Below are positions 53,882-63,069 of a stretch of 64,000 bases of DNA, piece after piece. Numbering within the stretch: position 1 is the first letter of the stretch; each line of letters opens with the position of its first letter. The notes under the pieces were generated by a model. It was not told where the DNA came from, did no database searches, and was given only the letters and a program-made list of their open reading frames with translations. Origin of the DNA: Hyphomicrobiales bacterium (lineage in GTDB: Bacteria; Pseudomonadota; Alphaproteobacteria; Rhizobiales; Rhizobiaceae); NCBI GenBank assembly GCA_900469615.1, contig UBYA01000001.1:124001-188000 (forward strand). Direction: 5' to 3'. Position numbers and translations under genes: made by a program.

Positions 53882-54967
53882 ATGAGGACGATTGGAGCTC
53901 TCGCCATCTTGCTTGCAAGTACGTCTTTGACACTTGCCGGCCCCGGTGGCCCCCACTCACCGACACCTGCCGAAAATGAATCATTCATCGGCCAGGTGGG
54001 CGCCTTCAACGGCGCCTTCGTCAGCCAGAACAGCGGCAACAACCAGGCGCTAACCTTCCAGGCCGGCGTCGGCAACTTTGCGGTCACCAACCAGAATACG
54101 GCGAAATCCAACACGTCCGACATCCTGCAGTTTGGCTCGAGCAACTTCGCAGTCGCCGACCAGAAGGGCAAGACCAACGACCAAAGCACCGTCCAGGCCG
54201 GCGCCCTGAACTTCGCCTCGACATTGCAGCGGGACGGCGCTCAGAACAACTCGACGATCGGCCAGTTCGGCTTCGGCAACTCCGCGTTCGCCGATCAGTC
54301 CAAGGGCGACAACACGCAGGATACCCTGCAGGTCGGCGGACTGAACTTCGCTTCGACGGACCAGACGGACGGCAAGCACGGCACCAATACCTCAAACACC
54401 ATGCAGTTCGGCTGGGGCAATGGCGCCATCGTGGGGCAGGACGGCGGCAGCAACGATCAGACGACGCTGCAGGTCGGTGCCGGAAACTTTGCCGCCACCT
54501 CCCAATGGGGCGTGATCGGGCCGAGCGGCAACTCCTCCTCCACGGCGCAATTTGGCTGGGGTAACATATCCTTTGCCGATCAGGCCGGCGGAAATAACTC
54601 GCAGGACACGCTGCAGGTCGGCGGGCGTAACTTCGCCGTCACGGGTCAGTCGTCGTTCCTCGGCGTGAACAAGTCGGCCACCGCCCAGTTCGGTATCGGC
54701 AACAGCGCGTTGACGTCCCAGATCGCCAATCCGCTGGGATCGAACAATTCGCTCATCGCACAGGCTGGCTATCGCAATACTGCCATCGCATCTCAATCCG
54801 GTGTGCAGAGCCCGTTCCCCTTCGGAGGCTCCAACCTGCAGGGAACCATCCAGATCGGATCGGGAAACTATGCGATCACTTCCCAGAGCAGCTCGAGCGC
54901 ATTGACGAATACATCGGTCACGGCGCAGTTCGGCTATCGGAACGTCGCCGTTACGAGCCAGCACTGA
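53882..54967 (+). CDS. Major curlin-like amyloid protein, 14 repeats
   Basis: 361 residues from ATG 53882 (GGGAGGA upstream). Signal peptide MRTIGALAILLASTSLTLAG, then about 14 repeats of 22-30 residues of the curlin type, each with Q-x-G-x-x-N-x-A-x-x-x-Q: for example LQFGSSNFAVADQ, LQVGGLNFASTDQ, AQFGWGNISFADQ, AQFGYRNVAVTSQ. Repeats alternate between an FG.GN and a VG..NF form. E. coli CsgA has five repeats and ~150 residues, so this protein is more than twice that. Secreted through the CsgG channel encoded downstream to form extracellular amyloid fibres. First gene of the curli operon. Confidence 0.92.
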   Translation: MRTIGALAILLASTSLTLAGPGGPHSPTPAENESFIGQVGAFNGAFVSQNSGNNQALTFQAGVGNFAVTNQNTAKSNTSDILQFGSSNFAVADQKGKTNDQSTVQAGALNFASTLQRDGAQNNSTIGQFGFGNSAFADQSKGDNTQDTLQVGGLNFASTDQTDGKHGTNTSNTMQFGWGNGAIVGQDGGSNDQTTLQVGAGNFAATSQWGVIGPSGNSSSTAQFGWGNISFADQAGGNNSQDTLQVGGRNFAVTGQSSFLGVNKSATAQFGIGNSALTSQIANPLGSNNSLIAQAGYRNTAIASQSGVQSPFPFGGSNLQGTIQIGSGNYAITSQSSSSALTNTSVTAQFGYRNVAVTSQH

Positions 54968-54985
54968 ACCGGCGGGAGGAGGCGA

Positions 54986-55420
54986 ATGCAAATGTCCGCC
55001 TCCTCTTTCCAAGCGGTTGAGCCATTTTTCTGCGTCGGGCTCAACCGCTGGCGGCCGGCATTCAATCTGCTTGCGACATTCTTCTGTCTTTCCGCCTTGT
55101 CGTTCTCATCCGCCGCTCCCGCCCTGTCCCAAGCCGGGGTCGAGTGCGAGATCGCAACGAACAGGAAGGATCAGCTTCTTGTTGTACAGGCGATCGCAAA
55201 ATCGCCGTCGGCCGTGTCGGGTACATACAGGCTGATTCTCGTCAAACATGGTGCATCGGGCACGAGCCAAAGCATCCAGCAAGGCAATTTCGATTTGCAG
55301 CCTGGATCAGACGGCCTTCTGGCCACCACGGTCGTCGACGCGCCGGCGAATACCGAACTCACTGCAAGACTGCTGGTCGAAACCGATCGAGGTGTCTCAC
55401 AATGCGGATTACCACAATGA
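54986..55420 (+). CDS. csgH: Curli assembly chaperone CsgH
   Basis: 144 residues. Hydrophobic signal segment (FNLLATFFCLSALSFSSAAP, residues ~27-46), then a small immunoglobulin-like beta domain with two cysteines (AGVECEIATNRK and SQCGLPQ) that could form a disulphide. CsgH is the alphaproteobacterial counterpart of CsgC, a periplasmic inhibitor of premature curlin polymerisation. GGGAGGAGG precedes the ATG (an ATG at 54992 also fits). It lies between the two curlin genes and overlaps the second one. Confidence 0.85.
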   Translation: MQMSASSFQAVEPFFCVGLNRWRPAFNLLATFFCLSALSFSSAAPALSQAGVECEIATNRKDQLLVVQAIAKSPSAVSGTYRLILVKHGASGTSQSIQQGNFDLQPGSDGLLATTVVDAPANTELTARLLVETDRGVSQCGLPQ

Positions 55421-55929
55421 AACCTCCGAACGGCATGAAACTCGCGCTCGGCGTTGCGAGCGCATTGGTCATGCTGATGGGGCAGGCGGCAACGGAATGC
55501 CGCGCGGAATCGGCTTATGTGGCTCAGATACCGGGCAATGTAACGACGACCGTGACATTCAATGGCGCGGCGGCGCAACAGCAAACGGAGCAGTATCGCC
55601 CATCGCCGGGTTTTTCGGCGCCGGGGGGCATGGGCGTGCCGGAGGCTTCGGTTGCAGGCCATGGCAACAATCTGGCCCAAACGCTGGAAATAGGCATCCG
55701 CAACAGCGTGTATCAGCTCCAATCCGGAGCAAACAACATCTCAACGGCCGGAGTCATCGGGAATTACGGCAATGTCAATGTGCTGCAGGCGGGAAACAAC
55801 CTTCGCTCCAACGTCGTATTGCTGAATGGGGCGGGCCTGAAAGTGAGCGTTCTTCAGCCTGCCGGCTCTGCGCCCGTCAATGTTTTGATCGCGCGGCTGC
55901 CGGGTGGAGGATTGCTGATCAAGCGTTGA
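55402..55929 (+). CDS. Minor curlin-like protein (CsgB-like nucleator)
   Basis: 175 residues from ATG 55402; ATG 55417, exactly overlapping the csgH stop (ATGA), is an equally good start. The frame remains open upstream inside csgH but that part is shadow. Signal sequence (LALGVASALVMLMGQAATEC), then two or three curlin-type repeats: NNLAQTLEIGIRNSVYQLQS, NVNVLQAGNNLRSNVVLLNG. The ending LPGGGLLIKR is basic, as in CsgB. By analogy it anchors and nucleates the major curlin at the surface. Confidence 0.82.
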   Translation: MRITTMKPPNGMKLALGVASALVMLMGQAATECRAESAYVAQIPGNVTTTVTFNGAAAQQQTEQYRPSPGFSAPGGMGVPEASVAGHGNNLAQTLEIGIRNSVYQLQSGANNISTAGVIGNYGNVNVLQAGNNLRSNVVLLNGAGLKVSVLQPAGSAPVNVLIARLPGGGLLIKR

Positions 55930-55970
55930 ATGGACGCAACCGCGTCCGGACATAGGAGAGGGGAACGATA

Positions 55971-56282
55971 ATGATGATGCGTATGATAATGATTGCGGTC
56001 GGCCTGGCCGCCGCAACGGCAGTGCCGGCCACATCGGGGCAATTGGTCTACCAGCCGACCAATCCGACATTCGGCGGCAATCCCTTGAATGGCACATTCC
56101 TTCTTTCGACGGCTCAGACGCAAGGCGCCGGCGTCAAGTCCGGCCAGCAACAGACGCCCGATCTGTCCGGCCTCAACAGCGCGCTGAGCAACCTCGGGAA
56201 CCTCAACGAAGGGTCGGGCTCCAGCGGATCGTCTCCGGTCATCGTGATCGAAAACGGCAGCCAGGTGCCCACCAATCCCTGA
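55971..56282 (+). CDS. csgF: Curli assembly protein CsgF
   Basis: 103 residues. Signal peptide (MIMIAVGLAAATAVPATSGQ) then the CsgF signature GQLVYQPTNPTFGGNPLNGT (~24-43), the segment that binds inside the CsgG channel in E. coli. The C-terminal half is Gly/Ser/Asn-rich and shorter than in E. coli CsgF (138 residues). AGGAGAGGGGA lies before the start. It couples curlin secretion to surface nucleation. Confidence 0.92.
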   Translation: MMMRMIMIAVGLAAATAVPATSGQLVYQPTNPTFGGNPLNGTFLLSTAQTQGAGVKSGQQQTPDLSGLNSALSNLGNLNEGSGSSGSSPVIVIENGSQVPTNP

Positions 56283-56337
56283 GCCGAAACTGATTGCTTG
56301 ATAATTCAATTCCTGGGGGCGATTCATTCGAAGAGCG

Positions 56338-57318
56338 ATGGTACGTGTCAGTTTTTCCGTTGCCGCCATTCTATGCGGACTAGGCTTGAGTGGCTGTGCT
56401 GCCGCTGGCAGCAATCTTGATCCGATGAGTACTCCGGCAACGCTCATGCCGGCGACAAAGACGGGCGTGGCGCTGGAAAGCCTGCCCCAGCCCAAGCAGG
56501 CGCTGGACGTGGCGGTGTATGCGTTTCCCGATCTTACGGGGCAAAACAAACCCAACGAAAACTTCGCCGAGTTTTCTCGCGCTCTCACGCAAGGCGGCGC
56601 GCAGCTGTTGACCGATGTCCTGACCAAGGCGGGCAACGGCAACTGGTTCAATGTCGTCGAGCGCACCGATCTTCAATCGCTGTTGCAGGAGCGGCAGATC
56701 ATCCAGAATACGCGCGCGGCGGTCTATGGCGCCAAGGCCGGCGGCATACCTCCGCTTCGGTTTGCCGGCGTTCTGCTTGATGGCGGTATTGTCGGCTACG
56801 ATTCGAACGAGACGACCGGCGGCCTCGGCGCCAATTATCTCGGCATCGGCGGAAACACGCAATATCGCAAGGATATCGTGACCGTGTCACTGCGTGCCGT
56901 GAGCGTCAGCACCGGGCGCGTGCTCGCCTCCGTAAGCACCACGAAAACCGTCTACTCCGTCCAGCTTCAGGGCTCGGCTTTCCGCTTCGTCGGTGTCGAT
57001 CAGCTGCTTCAGATCGAGGGCGGCATCACGCGAAACGCGCCGACCACGCTGGGGGTTCAGGAGGGAATAGAGCTTGCCGTCTATTCGCTGATCTTCGAAG
57101 GCGTGAAAAACGGACTGTGGCAATTCAAGGATCCCGCGGCCGGAGCGGCGTTCATGCGCTATCTGGACGAGCATCAAAGGGCGATGACCTATAAGCTCGA
57201 CGGGAACGGTAGGCCGATCGTTTCAGCCGTCGATCCGCAGCAGGTCAGCGCCACCCAGCCGGCCGTCGAGGCTGCATCGAAGCCGCCCGTGATCGCCGGC
57301 AAGCCGAAGAGTTCATGA
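56338..57318 (+). CDS. csgG: Curli secretion channel CsgG (outer-membrane lipoprotein)
   Basis: 326 residues. Lipoprotein signal with lipobox LSGC (Cys20). Family motifs: VAVYAFPDLTGQNKPNENF, FNVVERTDLQSLLQERQIIQ, GVLLDGGIVGYDSNETTGGL and GVQEGIELAVYSLIFEGVKN. Forms the nonameric pore exporting the curlins. The C-terminal ~45 residues (AVDPQQVSATQPAVEAASKP) are a low-complexity tail. Followed after four bases by copy E of the dispersed repeat. No csgE or csgD gene is in the window. Confidence 0.95.
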   Translation: MVRVSFSVAAILCGLGLSGCAAAGSNLDPMSTPATLMPATKTGVALESLPQPKQALDVAVYAFPDLTGQNKPNENFAEFSRALTQGGAQLLTDVLTKAGNGNWFNVVERTDLQSLLQERQIIQNTRAAVYGAKAGGIPPLRFAGVLLDGGIVGYDSNETTGGLGANYLGIGGNTQYRKDIVTVSLRAVSVSTGRVLASVSTTKTVYSVQLQGSAFRFVGVDQLLQIEGGITRNAPTTLGVQEGIELAVYSLIFEGVKNGLWQFKDPAAGAAFMRYLDEHQRAMTYKLDGNGRPIVSAVDPQQVSATQPAVEAASKPPVIAGKPKSS

Positions 57319-57322
57319 AGAC

Positions 57323-57426
57323 CAGAGCAATTCCGGGAAAGGTGCGCAGCGGCTTTCCATCCGGCATTGCGCCAGGACAACGAGAGTGAGCGGTTCGGCG
57401 ATCCCGTGAAAAGCCGAGCCGCCCTA
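57323..57426 (-). repeat. Dispersed ~100-bp repeat, copy E, supplies a stop codon
   Basis: Orientation as copies C and D: AGAGCAATTCCGGGAAAGGT, GCATTGCGCCAGGACAACGA, CGATCCCGTGAAAAGCCGAG, ending CCGCCCTAG. It lies between csgG and a convergent small gene whose TAG stop (57424-57426) is the end of the repeat. Confidence 0.82.
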
Positions 57427-57723
57427 GCGGTGCTGGATCGCTTTCCGGCAGATATCGGATTGGGCATTTTCGGGTCCGCAGCTCACGGTTTCGTTTTGCG
57501 TGCCGCCGCTCGAATTTGACTTGGTCAATGCCTTGGCAGCTGTTCCCTTTTCGGGATTGCCGTTCTTCCTGATGGGAACGCGCCCGGTCACCTGGGGGAT
57601 GCGGGTTTCCGAGAATCCGGAACGCCGGATAATGGGTTGGTCGGCGGCAAAGGCATCCGCCGAACCAAGCACTCCGGCAAGTATCAGGACTGTGGCCGCA
57701 ATGGCCTTATTGGAGTGTGCCAT
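57424..57723 (-). CDS. Small secreted hypothetical protein
   Basis: 99 residues. Clear signal peptide (AIAATVLILAGVLGSADAFA, cleavage before ADQPII), mature part ~70 residues, basic, with two cysteines (VSCGPENAQSDICRKAIQHR) that could pair. No domain recognised. Convergent with csgG across a repeat copy that supplies its stop codon. Its place beside curli genes hints at a matrix or periplasmic role, but this is unproven. Confidence 0.6.
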   Translation of the reverse strand: MAHSNKAIAATVLILAGVLGSADAFAADQPIIRRSGFSETRIPQVTGRVPIRKNGNPEKGTAAKALTKSNSSGGTQNETVSCGPENAQSDICRKAIQHR

Positions 57724-57927
57724 TTCGATGTTGCTCCTGGATCGTAACTGTGAGCCGATTTTGCGCTGTCGGCTACGGAAATACCGCTTGCGGAAATCCG
57801 ACCGTCTGGGCGCCGGCCAGGTTTCTCATTCGCTGCCGGCCGCCGGCTCCGATACAGTCCTTGTCGTGGCTGGCGAACTCATCGGCGATCGGCGTCCGAG
57901 AATTCCGGCAGGCAAATCGACGATATC

Positions 57928-58269
57928 TCAGTGCCCTACCGTGCCGGCCCCGACCGTCGGCAGGCGATTGTCCAGCGGCCCCGGCGCTGCCCGCTCGGTG
58001 ACGCCGCTGCCAACGCTGGGAAAGACACTGTTTGCCAACAGGGTGTGCGGACGTGCGCGCGGCGGCTGTTTTGATTTATGCGGAGAAGTACGGCTATTGG
58101 TGGGCGGCTGGATCGCAGGCACGACCGATGTTTCCGGAAGCTGTTCGACAAAGGCAGGGTTCGTATTCGTGGCAGGCGCTTGCTGTAGATAGCTTTCGCC
58201 AAATACGGCACCGTCGCTCAGCGCGAGGACAGTGACGAGAGAATAGCCAGCAATGATCATTGGTGCCAT
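57928..58269 (-). CDS. Small secreted hypothetical protein, Pro/Thr-rich
   Basis: 113 residues (110 from the ATG at 58260). Hydrophobic N-terminus MIIAGYSLVTVLALSDGAVF followed by a low-complexity region rich in Pro, Thr and Asn (VVPAIQPPTNSRTSPHKSKQ) and no cysteine. AAGGAATAAG precedes the start. No family recognised. It is divergent from the IalB-family gene. Coding status is less certain than for its neighbours. Confidence 0.45.
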   Translation of the reverse strand: MAPMIIAGYSLVTVLALSDGAVFGESYLQQAPATNTNPAFVEQLPETSVVPAIQPPTNSRTSPHKSKQPPRARPHTLLANSVFPSVGSGVTERAAPGPLDNRLPTVGAGTVGH

Positions 58270-58312
58270 CTGAACTTATTCCTTGCGGGTTTTAAAATAT
58301 TGAACGCCGCAA

Positions 58313-58334
58313 TTTTCTGCTTAAAAGCAGAAAA
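58313..58334. promoter_or_regulatory. Perfect 10-bp inverted repeat between divergent genes
   Basis: TTTTCTGCTT, two bases AA, then AAGCAGAAAA, in the 170-bp interval between the Pro/Thr-rich small gene and the IalB-family gene. Because both genes are transcribed outward it is unlikely to be a terminator; an operator is the better guess. Confidence 0.45.
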
Positions 58335-58442
58335 CTGAAATGTTATCGGGAATTTATTCTATAAATTACGCTTTAATTCGCGTTTCGTTCGACATTATTG
58401 CTCATATATTGCAAAATAGCAAACAAAATATTGGAGGGGACC

Positions 58443-59072
58443 ATGAATCTATATTGGCAGAGAGCTGTATGCTGTGTCGTTTTCTTGCTTGCGCAGGCGG
58501 TCGCACCCATGGCGTCCGGTGCCGACAACAATGCGGCTGCGCCGCAATCCGATCCGCAGAAGGGGACGGTCGAGCCTGACAGGAGCGGCGCGGCGCCCGC
58601 CGTGTCTGCAAGCGCGCCGGCAGCCCAGCCCGGCGGCCCGCAGGTCACGGAACAGAAGTTTGAGGCGTGGACATTGCAATGCAGTTCCGACAAATCGATG
58701 AAGCCTCCCTGCCAGATCACATACAGGCTGACCTCAGCGGATCAAAAGCAGGTGTTCATGGTGATCAGCATGGCGCGCTCCGCCGAAAACAAGGTGGGGA
58801 TGCAAATGGCTCTTCCGCTCGGCTTTTCCATTCAGTCCGGTGTGAAGATCGGATTTGGCGGCAAATATTCGACGACGGCGAAGGTGTCGCGTTGCACCAC
58901 GCAGGGATGCCTGGTGGAGGGCCTGTGCCCTCCCGGGATGCTCGATGCGCTGATGAAGGAAAAATCGGGAAAGGTCTCGATCCGGATGATGCAGGGCAAT
59001 ACAGCGGAACTTCCGATATCCCTGGGCGGCTTCAACGCGGCCTATCGCGCGATGATCGAGAACAATGGATGA
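58443..59072 (+). CDS. Invasion-associated locus B (IalB) family protein
   Basis: 209 residues from ATG 58443 with GGAGGGG upstream. Signal peptide ending near VAPMASG, an Ala/Pro-rich linker (~25-65), then the IalB domain: FEAWTLQCSSDKSMKPPCQI, LPLGFSIQSGVKIGFGG, CTTQGCLVEGLCPPGMLDAL, with conserved cysteines likely paired. IalB-type proteins are periplasmic/surface proteins of unknown exact function, common in Rhizobiales and first linked to invasion in Bartonella. No clear operon partner. Confidence 0.85.
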   Translation: MNLYWQRAVCCVVFLLAQAVAPMASGADNNAAAPQSDPQKGTVEPDRSGAAPAVSASAPAAQPGGPQVTEQKFEAWTLQCSSDKSMKPPCQITYRLTSADQKQVFMVISMARSAENKVGMQMALPLGFSIQSGVKIGFGGKYSTTAKVSRCTTQGCLVEGLCPPGMLDALMKEKSGKVSIRMMQGNTAELPISLGGFNAAYRAMIENNG

Positions 59073-59168
59073 CGGGTACATCGGCAACGCCGGACATCGA
59101 CATGCCGATGACCATGCCGTGACGCATACATAGGACATCGGGTCCGGGCTGGTGGCCGCCGGTGGCCA

Positions 59169-60287
59169 TCACCTCAGGAATTGTCTGAAACGCCGCAAGG
59201 CAAGGAAAAACAGGACCATGCCGATTGCCAGCAACGATAGAAGCTGAGGCCAGACCACATCGATGCCGGCGCCTCGGAAGAGCACGGCTTGCGCCAGGAT
59301 CACGAAATGCGTGTTCGGTGCCAGAAGCATGATATGTTGAATGATATCGGGCATGCTTTCGCGCGGCGTCATGGCGCCGGACAGAACCTGGAGCGGCAAT
59401 AGGACGAGAATGAGGAGCAGGCCGAATTGCGGCATGGAGCCCGCCACGGTCGCCAGGAAGATCCCCATTGCCGTCGTCGCGAAAAGCTGCAGCGCGGTCC
59501 CCAGCAGAAAAAGCGTCATCGCGCCTTCGATGGGGATGGCAAGCAGGCCTTTGACCACGACGAAGATCGAGAACGCCGTTGCGACCAGAACCACAAGCCC
59601 CATCGACCAGATCTTGCTGACCATGATCTCCAGCGGCGTCACGGGCATGACGAGCAGATGCTCGATCGTGCCATGTTCCTTTTCCCGGATGAGGGCGGCA
59701 CCCGTCAGCACAATCGAAAGCATCGTGATCGAGGTGATGATGTTGTTGATCGAACCGAACCAGGATTTGTTGAGCTGCGGATTGAATCTGGCCCGCAGCG
59801 TCAGGTCCACCGGCACATTGCCGGCGGCTCGATAGCGGTTCATGAACTCATCGACCTCGCTCGTCACGATGGTCTGGATATAGCCGCTGCCGGTGAAGGC
59901 CTGGCTCATGCGGGTTGCGTCGACATTGAGCTGAAGCGCCGGCTGCTGTCCCGCCATGACCTTGCGCTGAAAGTCCGGCGGAATGTTCAGCGCAAACGTG
60001 TCCAGGCCCGCATCCATCCGCTGGTCCATCTGGGCGATCGAAATCTGCTTGGGCGGCACGAAATATGGCGGATAGAATGCCGTGCTGATACGCCCCGACA
60101 GAGGCGATTGATCCTCGTCGACGATGGCGACGGCGGCATTGTTCAGCGTTTCGGGCAGGGCGCTTGAGCCGGTATAGATCTGCAGCGAGAACGCATAGAC
60201 GACGAGCAGAACCAGCATCGGATCGCGCGCCAGCCCGCGCAACTCCTTCATTCCCAATTGCAGGATATTGGATAGTGACAACGTCAT
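59169..60287 (-). CDS. ABC-2 type transporter permease (YhhJ-like)
   Basis: 372 residues from ATG 60287, which overlaps the upstream stop (ATGA); the frame open to 61049 is a shadow. One N-terminal membrane segment ([17 protein letters not shown]), a ~150-residue periplasmic domain ([20 protein letters not shown]), then five membrane segments including [20 protein letters not shown], the family hallmark. Last gene of a HlyD/RbbA/permease operon, as in E. coli yhiI-rbbA-yhhJ. Works with the permease part of the upstream protein in exporting an unknown substrate. Confidence 0.9.
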   Translation of the reverse strand: MTLSLSNILQLGMKELRGLARDPMLVLLVVYAFSLQIYTGSSALPETLNNAAVAIVDEDQSPLSGRISTAFYPPYFVPPKQISIAQMDQRMDAGLDTFALNIPPDFQRKVMAGQQPALQLNVDATRMSQAFTGSGYIQTIVTSEVDEFMNRYRAAGNVPVDLTLRARFNPQLNKSWFGSINNIITSITMLSIVLTGAALIREKEHGTIEHLLVMPVTPLEIMVSKIWSMGLVVLVATAFSIFVVVKGLLAIPIEGAMTLFLLGTALQLFATTAMGIFLATVAGSMPQFGLLLILVLLPLQVLSGAMTPRESMPDIIQHIMLLAPNTHFVILAQAVLFRGAGIDVVWPQLLSLLAIGMVLFFLALRRFRQFLR

Positions 60288-63058
60288 CCCTCCTGCTTCT
60301 TGATGAGAAGCGTACCCAGGACCGAGAGGACGGGAATCGCTATCAGTAGTGGAACGAAGGAGCCATAAAGGCCGGTGAAATCGAGCGCCTTGGAGAAGGT
60401 GCCGCGTGAAATCGTCATGAAATAGGTCGCCGGATAAATCTTGCCGATCAGGGCGCCGGCACCCTGCAGCGACGACACCGGATCGATCATGCCCGAATAT
60501 TGCGTCGCCGGTATCAGGGTCAGCAGCGCGGTTCCGAAAATCGCTGCGATCTGGCTCTTCATGAAGGCTGAAATGACGATACCGATCGAGGTGGCGATGA
60601 CGACATACAGGAGCGCCGCCGTCAGATAGGTCAGATAGCTGCCTGTAAACGGAACTCGGAAGACCAGCGTGGCAAAAGCGGTCAGCAGCAGAAAATTCAC
60701 GACCCCGAGCGCGACGTAGGGCAATTGTTTGCCGATGAGGAATTCGAGCTTGCTGACGGGGGTGACATACAGATTGATGATCGAGCCGAGCTCCTTTTCG
60801 CGCACGACGCTCAGGGCTGCGAGCATGGCCGGGATCAGCATCAGCAGCAGCGGGATGACGGCGGGGACCATCGCCACGAGGCTTTTGACATCGGGATTGT
60901 ATCGGAAGCGCGTTTCGATGGTGAACGCGCCTTGCGTGGCCGCTGTCCCGTAAAGCTCCTTCGCCTTGCGAGCGAGCCAGTTGGCATGCATGCCCTGAAC
61001 GTAGCCTCTCACTGTTTCGGCCCGTTGCGGCATGGCGCCATCGATCCACGCGCCGATTTCCACATTGTCGCCGCGCAGCACGTTTCGGCCGAAGCCGGGC
61101 GGGATCTCGATGGCGAGGCTGAGCTCTCCGTCCCGCATGCGCCGGTCCATGTCGGCATAATCCCTGATCGGCGCTTTTTCGATGAAGTAGCGGGAGCCGG
61201 CTATGTCGAGCACGTAATCGCGGCTGATGGTCGAATCGTCGCGGTCGAGCACGGCAAAGGTCAGGTCCTCGACGTCGAGGTTGATGCCGTAGCCGATGAC
61301 GAGCATGAGGATCACGCTTCCAAGAACGGCAAGCGTGGCACGGATCGGATCCCGCTGCAGTTCCAGCGCTTCGCGGCGGGTGTAGCTGAACATGCGGCGA
61401 AAATCGAAGAGGCGGCTGTGCGCGGGCGATGGGGTTGCCGTGTGAGCGCCCGCCACGACGACAGGCCTGGCCTCCTCGCCGCGAACGATACCGGCCGCCT
61501 CCTCGAGATAGGCGATGAACGCGTCTTCGAGCGTTGCCGCGTTGCGGCTCCTGGCAATGGCGGCCGGCGTGTCGCTGATCAGCACCTTTCCGGCATGCAT
61601 CAGCGAGATGCGATCGCAGCGTTCGGCTTCATTCATGAAATGGGTCGAGATGAAGATCGTCACGTCGTCCTTGCGAGACAGGTCGACAAGGATCTGCCAG
61701 AAGGCATCGCGGGCGACCGGATCGACGCCGGACGTCGGCTCGTCGAGAATGAGAATGTCAGGCGCATGGATCATCGCGACGGCCAGCGAGAGACGCTGGC
61801 GGATGCCGAGCGGCAAGGCGTCCGGCAGCGCGTCCATCACATTGTCCAGTCCGAACCGATCCGCCATCTCGGCGATGCGCCCCGGAATCCGCTCTTCCGG
61901 CAACCGGAAAAGACGGGCATGCAGATCGAGGTTCTGGCGAACGGTCAGTTCGCTGTAGAGCGAGAAGGCCTGGCTCATATAGCCGACGCGACGCCTGACC
62001 GCCATGTCGCTGGCATCGACCTTGCGGCCAAAAAGCTTGGCCTCGCCTTCGCTGGCGGCGAGCAGGCCCGTCAGCATCTTCATCGTCGTGGTCTTGCCGC
62101 ATCCGTTCGAACCCAGGAAGCCGAATATCTCGCCCTTCGGGATCTGGAAGCTGACATTGTCGACGGCGGTGAAATCACCAAAGCGCATGCTGAGATGGCT
62201 TGCCTCGATGGCATAGACACCGTCCGTCGCTTGCGGACGCTGCGGAATGACGATCTCGTGGTAGTCGCGGCGATCAGCCTCCGGCAGCATGGCGATGAAG
62301 GCGGCGTCGAGATCCCTGGTCTGCGTGCGTTCGAGAAGCTGCTTCGGCGTGCCGGTATCGAGCACCTTGCCGGCATTCATCGCGATCAGCCAGTCGAAAT
62401 CGGCGGCTTCCTCCATGTAGGCCGTCGCAACGATGACGCTCATTCCCGGCCTGCTTGCCCGGATGCTGCCGATCAGCTCCCAGAACTGCCTGCGGGACAG
62501 AGGATCGACGCCGGTCGTCGGTTCGTCGAGAATAAGCAGGTCCGGATCGTGAATGAGCGCGCAGCACAGCCCGAGCTTCTGCTTCATGCCGCCGGACAAT
62601 TTTGCCGCCGGGCGCTCCGCAAACGGTCCGAGACCGGTACTGTCGAGCAGCTCGCCGATCCTGGTCTCTCGTTCCTTCCTGTCCTGGCCGAAAAGGCGCC
62701 CGAAGAAATCGACATTCTCGAAAACGGACAGCGTCGGGTAAAGATTCTTGCCAAGTCCTTGCGGCATATAGGCAATCCGCGGGCAGCTGCGGTCGCGATG
62801 CCGGGCATCGCTCATGTCGCCGCCGAACACCTCCACGCGCCCCGTCTGAACGGCGCGGGCTCCGGAAATCAGCGACAGGAGACTTGATTTGCCGACACCG
62901 TCGGGGCCGATCAGGCCGGTCATCCTGCCCGCCGGTATCGCAAGCGTGACCTGATCGAGGCCGACGGCGCTCTTGTAGACGAGGCCGACATCGGTCAGCC
63001 TGGCGACAACGCCGCCATCCTCGTCGTTCCTCTTGGTGCGTTCGACGGTTTCGACCAT
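60284..63058 (-). CDS. rbbA: RbbA-like ABC transporter: two ATPase domains plus ABC-2 permease
   Basis: 924 residues, close to E. coli RbbA (911). First ATPase ~15-240: Walker [10 protein letters not shown], signature LSGGMKQKL, Walker [13 protein letters not shown]. Second ~285-510: Walker [10 protein letters not shown], signature replaced by LPLGIRQRL, Walker [13 protein letters not shown]. Permease ~550-924 with [20 protein letters not shown]. In E. coli RbbA has been reported to bind ribosomes, but the operon context favours export. Eleven bases follow the HlyD gene stop, and the next gene overlaps, so the three are one unit. Confidence 0.92.
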   Translation of the reverse strand: MVETVERTKRNDEDGGVVARLTDVGLVYKSAVGLDQVTLAIPAGRMTGLIGPDGVGKSSLLSLISGARAVQTGRVEVFGGDMSDARHRDRSCPRIAYMPQGLGKNLYPTLSVFENVDFFGRLFGQDRKERETRIGELLDSTGLGPFAERPAAKLSGGMKQKLGLCCALIHDPDLLILDEPTTGVDPLSRRQFWELIGSIRASRPGMSVIVATAYMEEAADFDWLIAMNAGKVLDTGTPKQLLERTQTRDLDAAFIAMLPEADRRDYHEIVIPQRPQATDGVYAIEASHLSMRFGDFTAVDNVSFQIPKGEIFGFLGSNGCGKTTTMKMLTGLLAASEGEAKLFGRKVDASDMAVRRRVGYMSQAFSLYSELTVRQNLDLHARLFRLPEERIPGRIAEMADRFGLDNVMDALPDALPLGIRQRLSLAVAMIHAPDILILDEPTSGVDPVARDAFWQILVDLSRKDDVTIFISTHFMNEAERCDRISLMHAGKVLISDTPAAIARSRNAATLEDAFIAYLEEAAGIVRGEEARPVVVAGAHTATPSPAHSRLFDFRRMFSYTRREALELQRDPIRATLAVLGSVILMLVIGYGINLDVEDLTFAVLDRDDSTISRDYVLDIAGSRYFIEKAPIRDYADMDRRMRDGELSLAIEIPPGFGRNVLRGDNVEIGAWIDGAMPQRAETVRGYVQGMHANWLARKAKELYGTAATQGAFTIETRFRYNPDVKSLVAMVPAVIPLLLMLIPAMLAALSVVREKELGSIINLYVTPVSKLEFLIGKQLPYVALGVVNFLLLTAFATLVFRVPFTGSYLTYLTAALLYVVIATSIGIVISAFMKSQIAAIFGTALLTLIPATQYSGMIDPVSSLQGAGALIGKIYPATYFMTISRGTFSKALDFTGLYGSFVPLLIAIPVLSVLGTLLIKKQEG

Positions 63059-63069
63059 GTCGTCAACCG

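Noticed and set aside
60288..61049. N-terminal extension of the YhhJ-like permease
   Set aside because: Lies inside the RbbA-like gene in another frame; ATG 60287 gives the normal family length and an ATGA overlap.
60725..62887. 720-codon plus-strand frame opposite the RbbA-like gene
   Set aside because: Antisense shadow with no domains; the minus-strand frame has two full ATPase cassettes.
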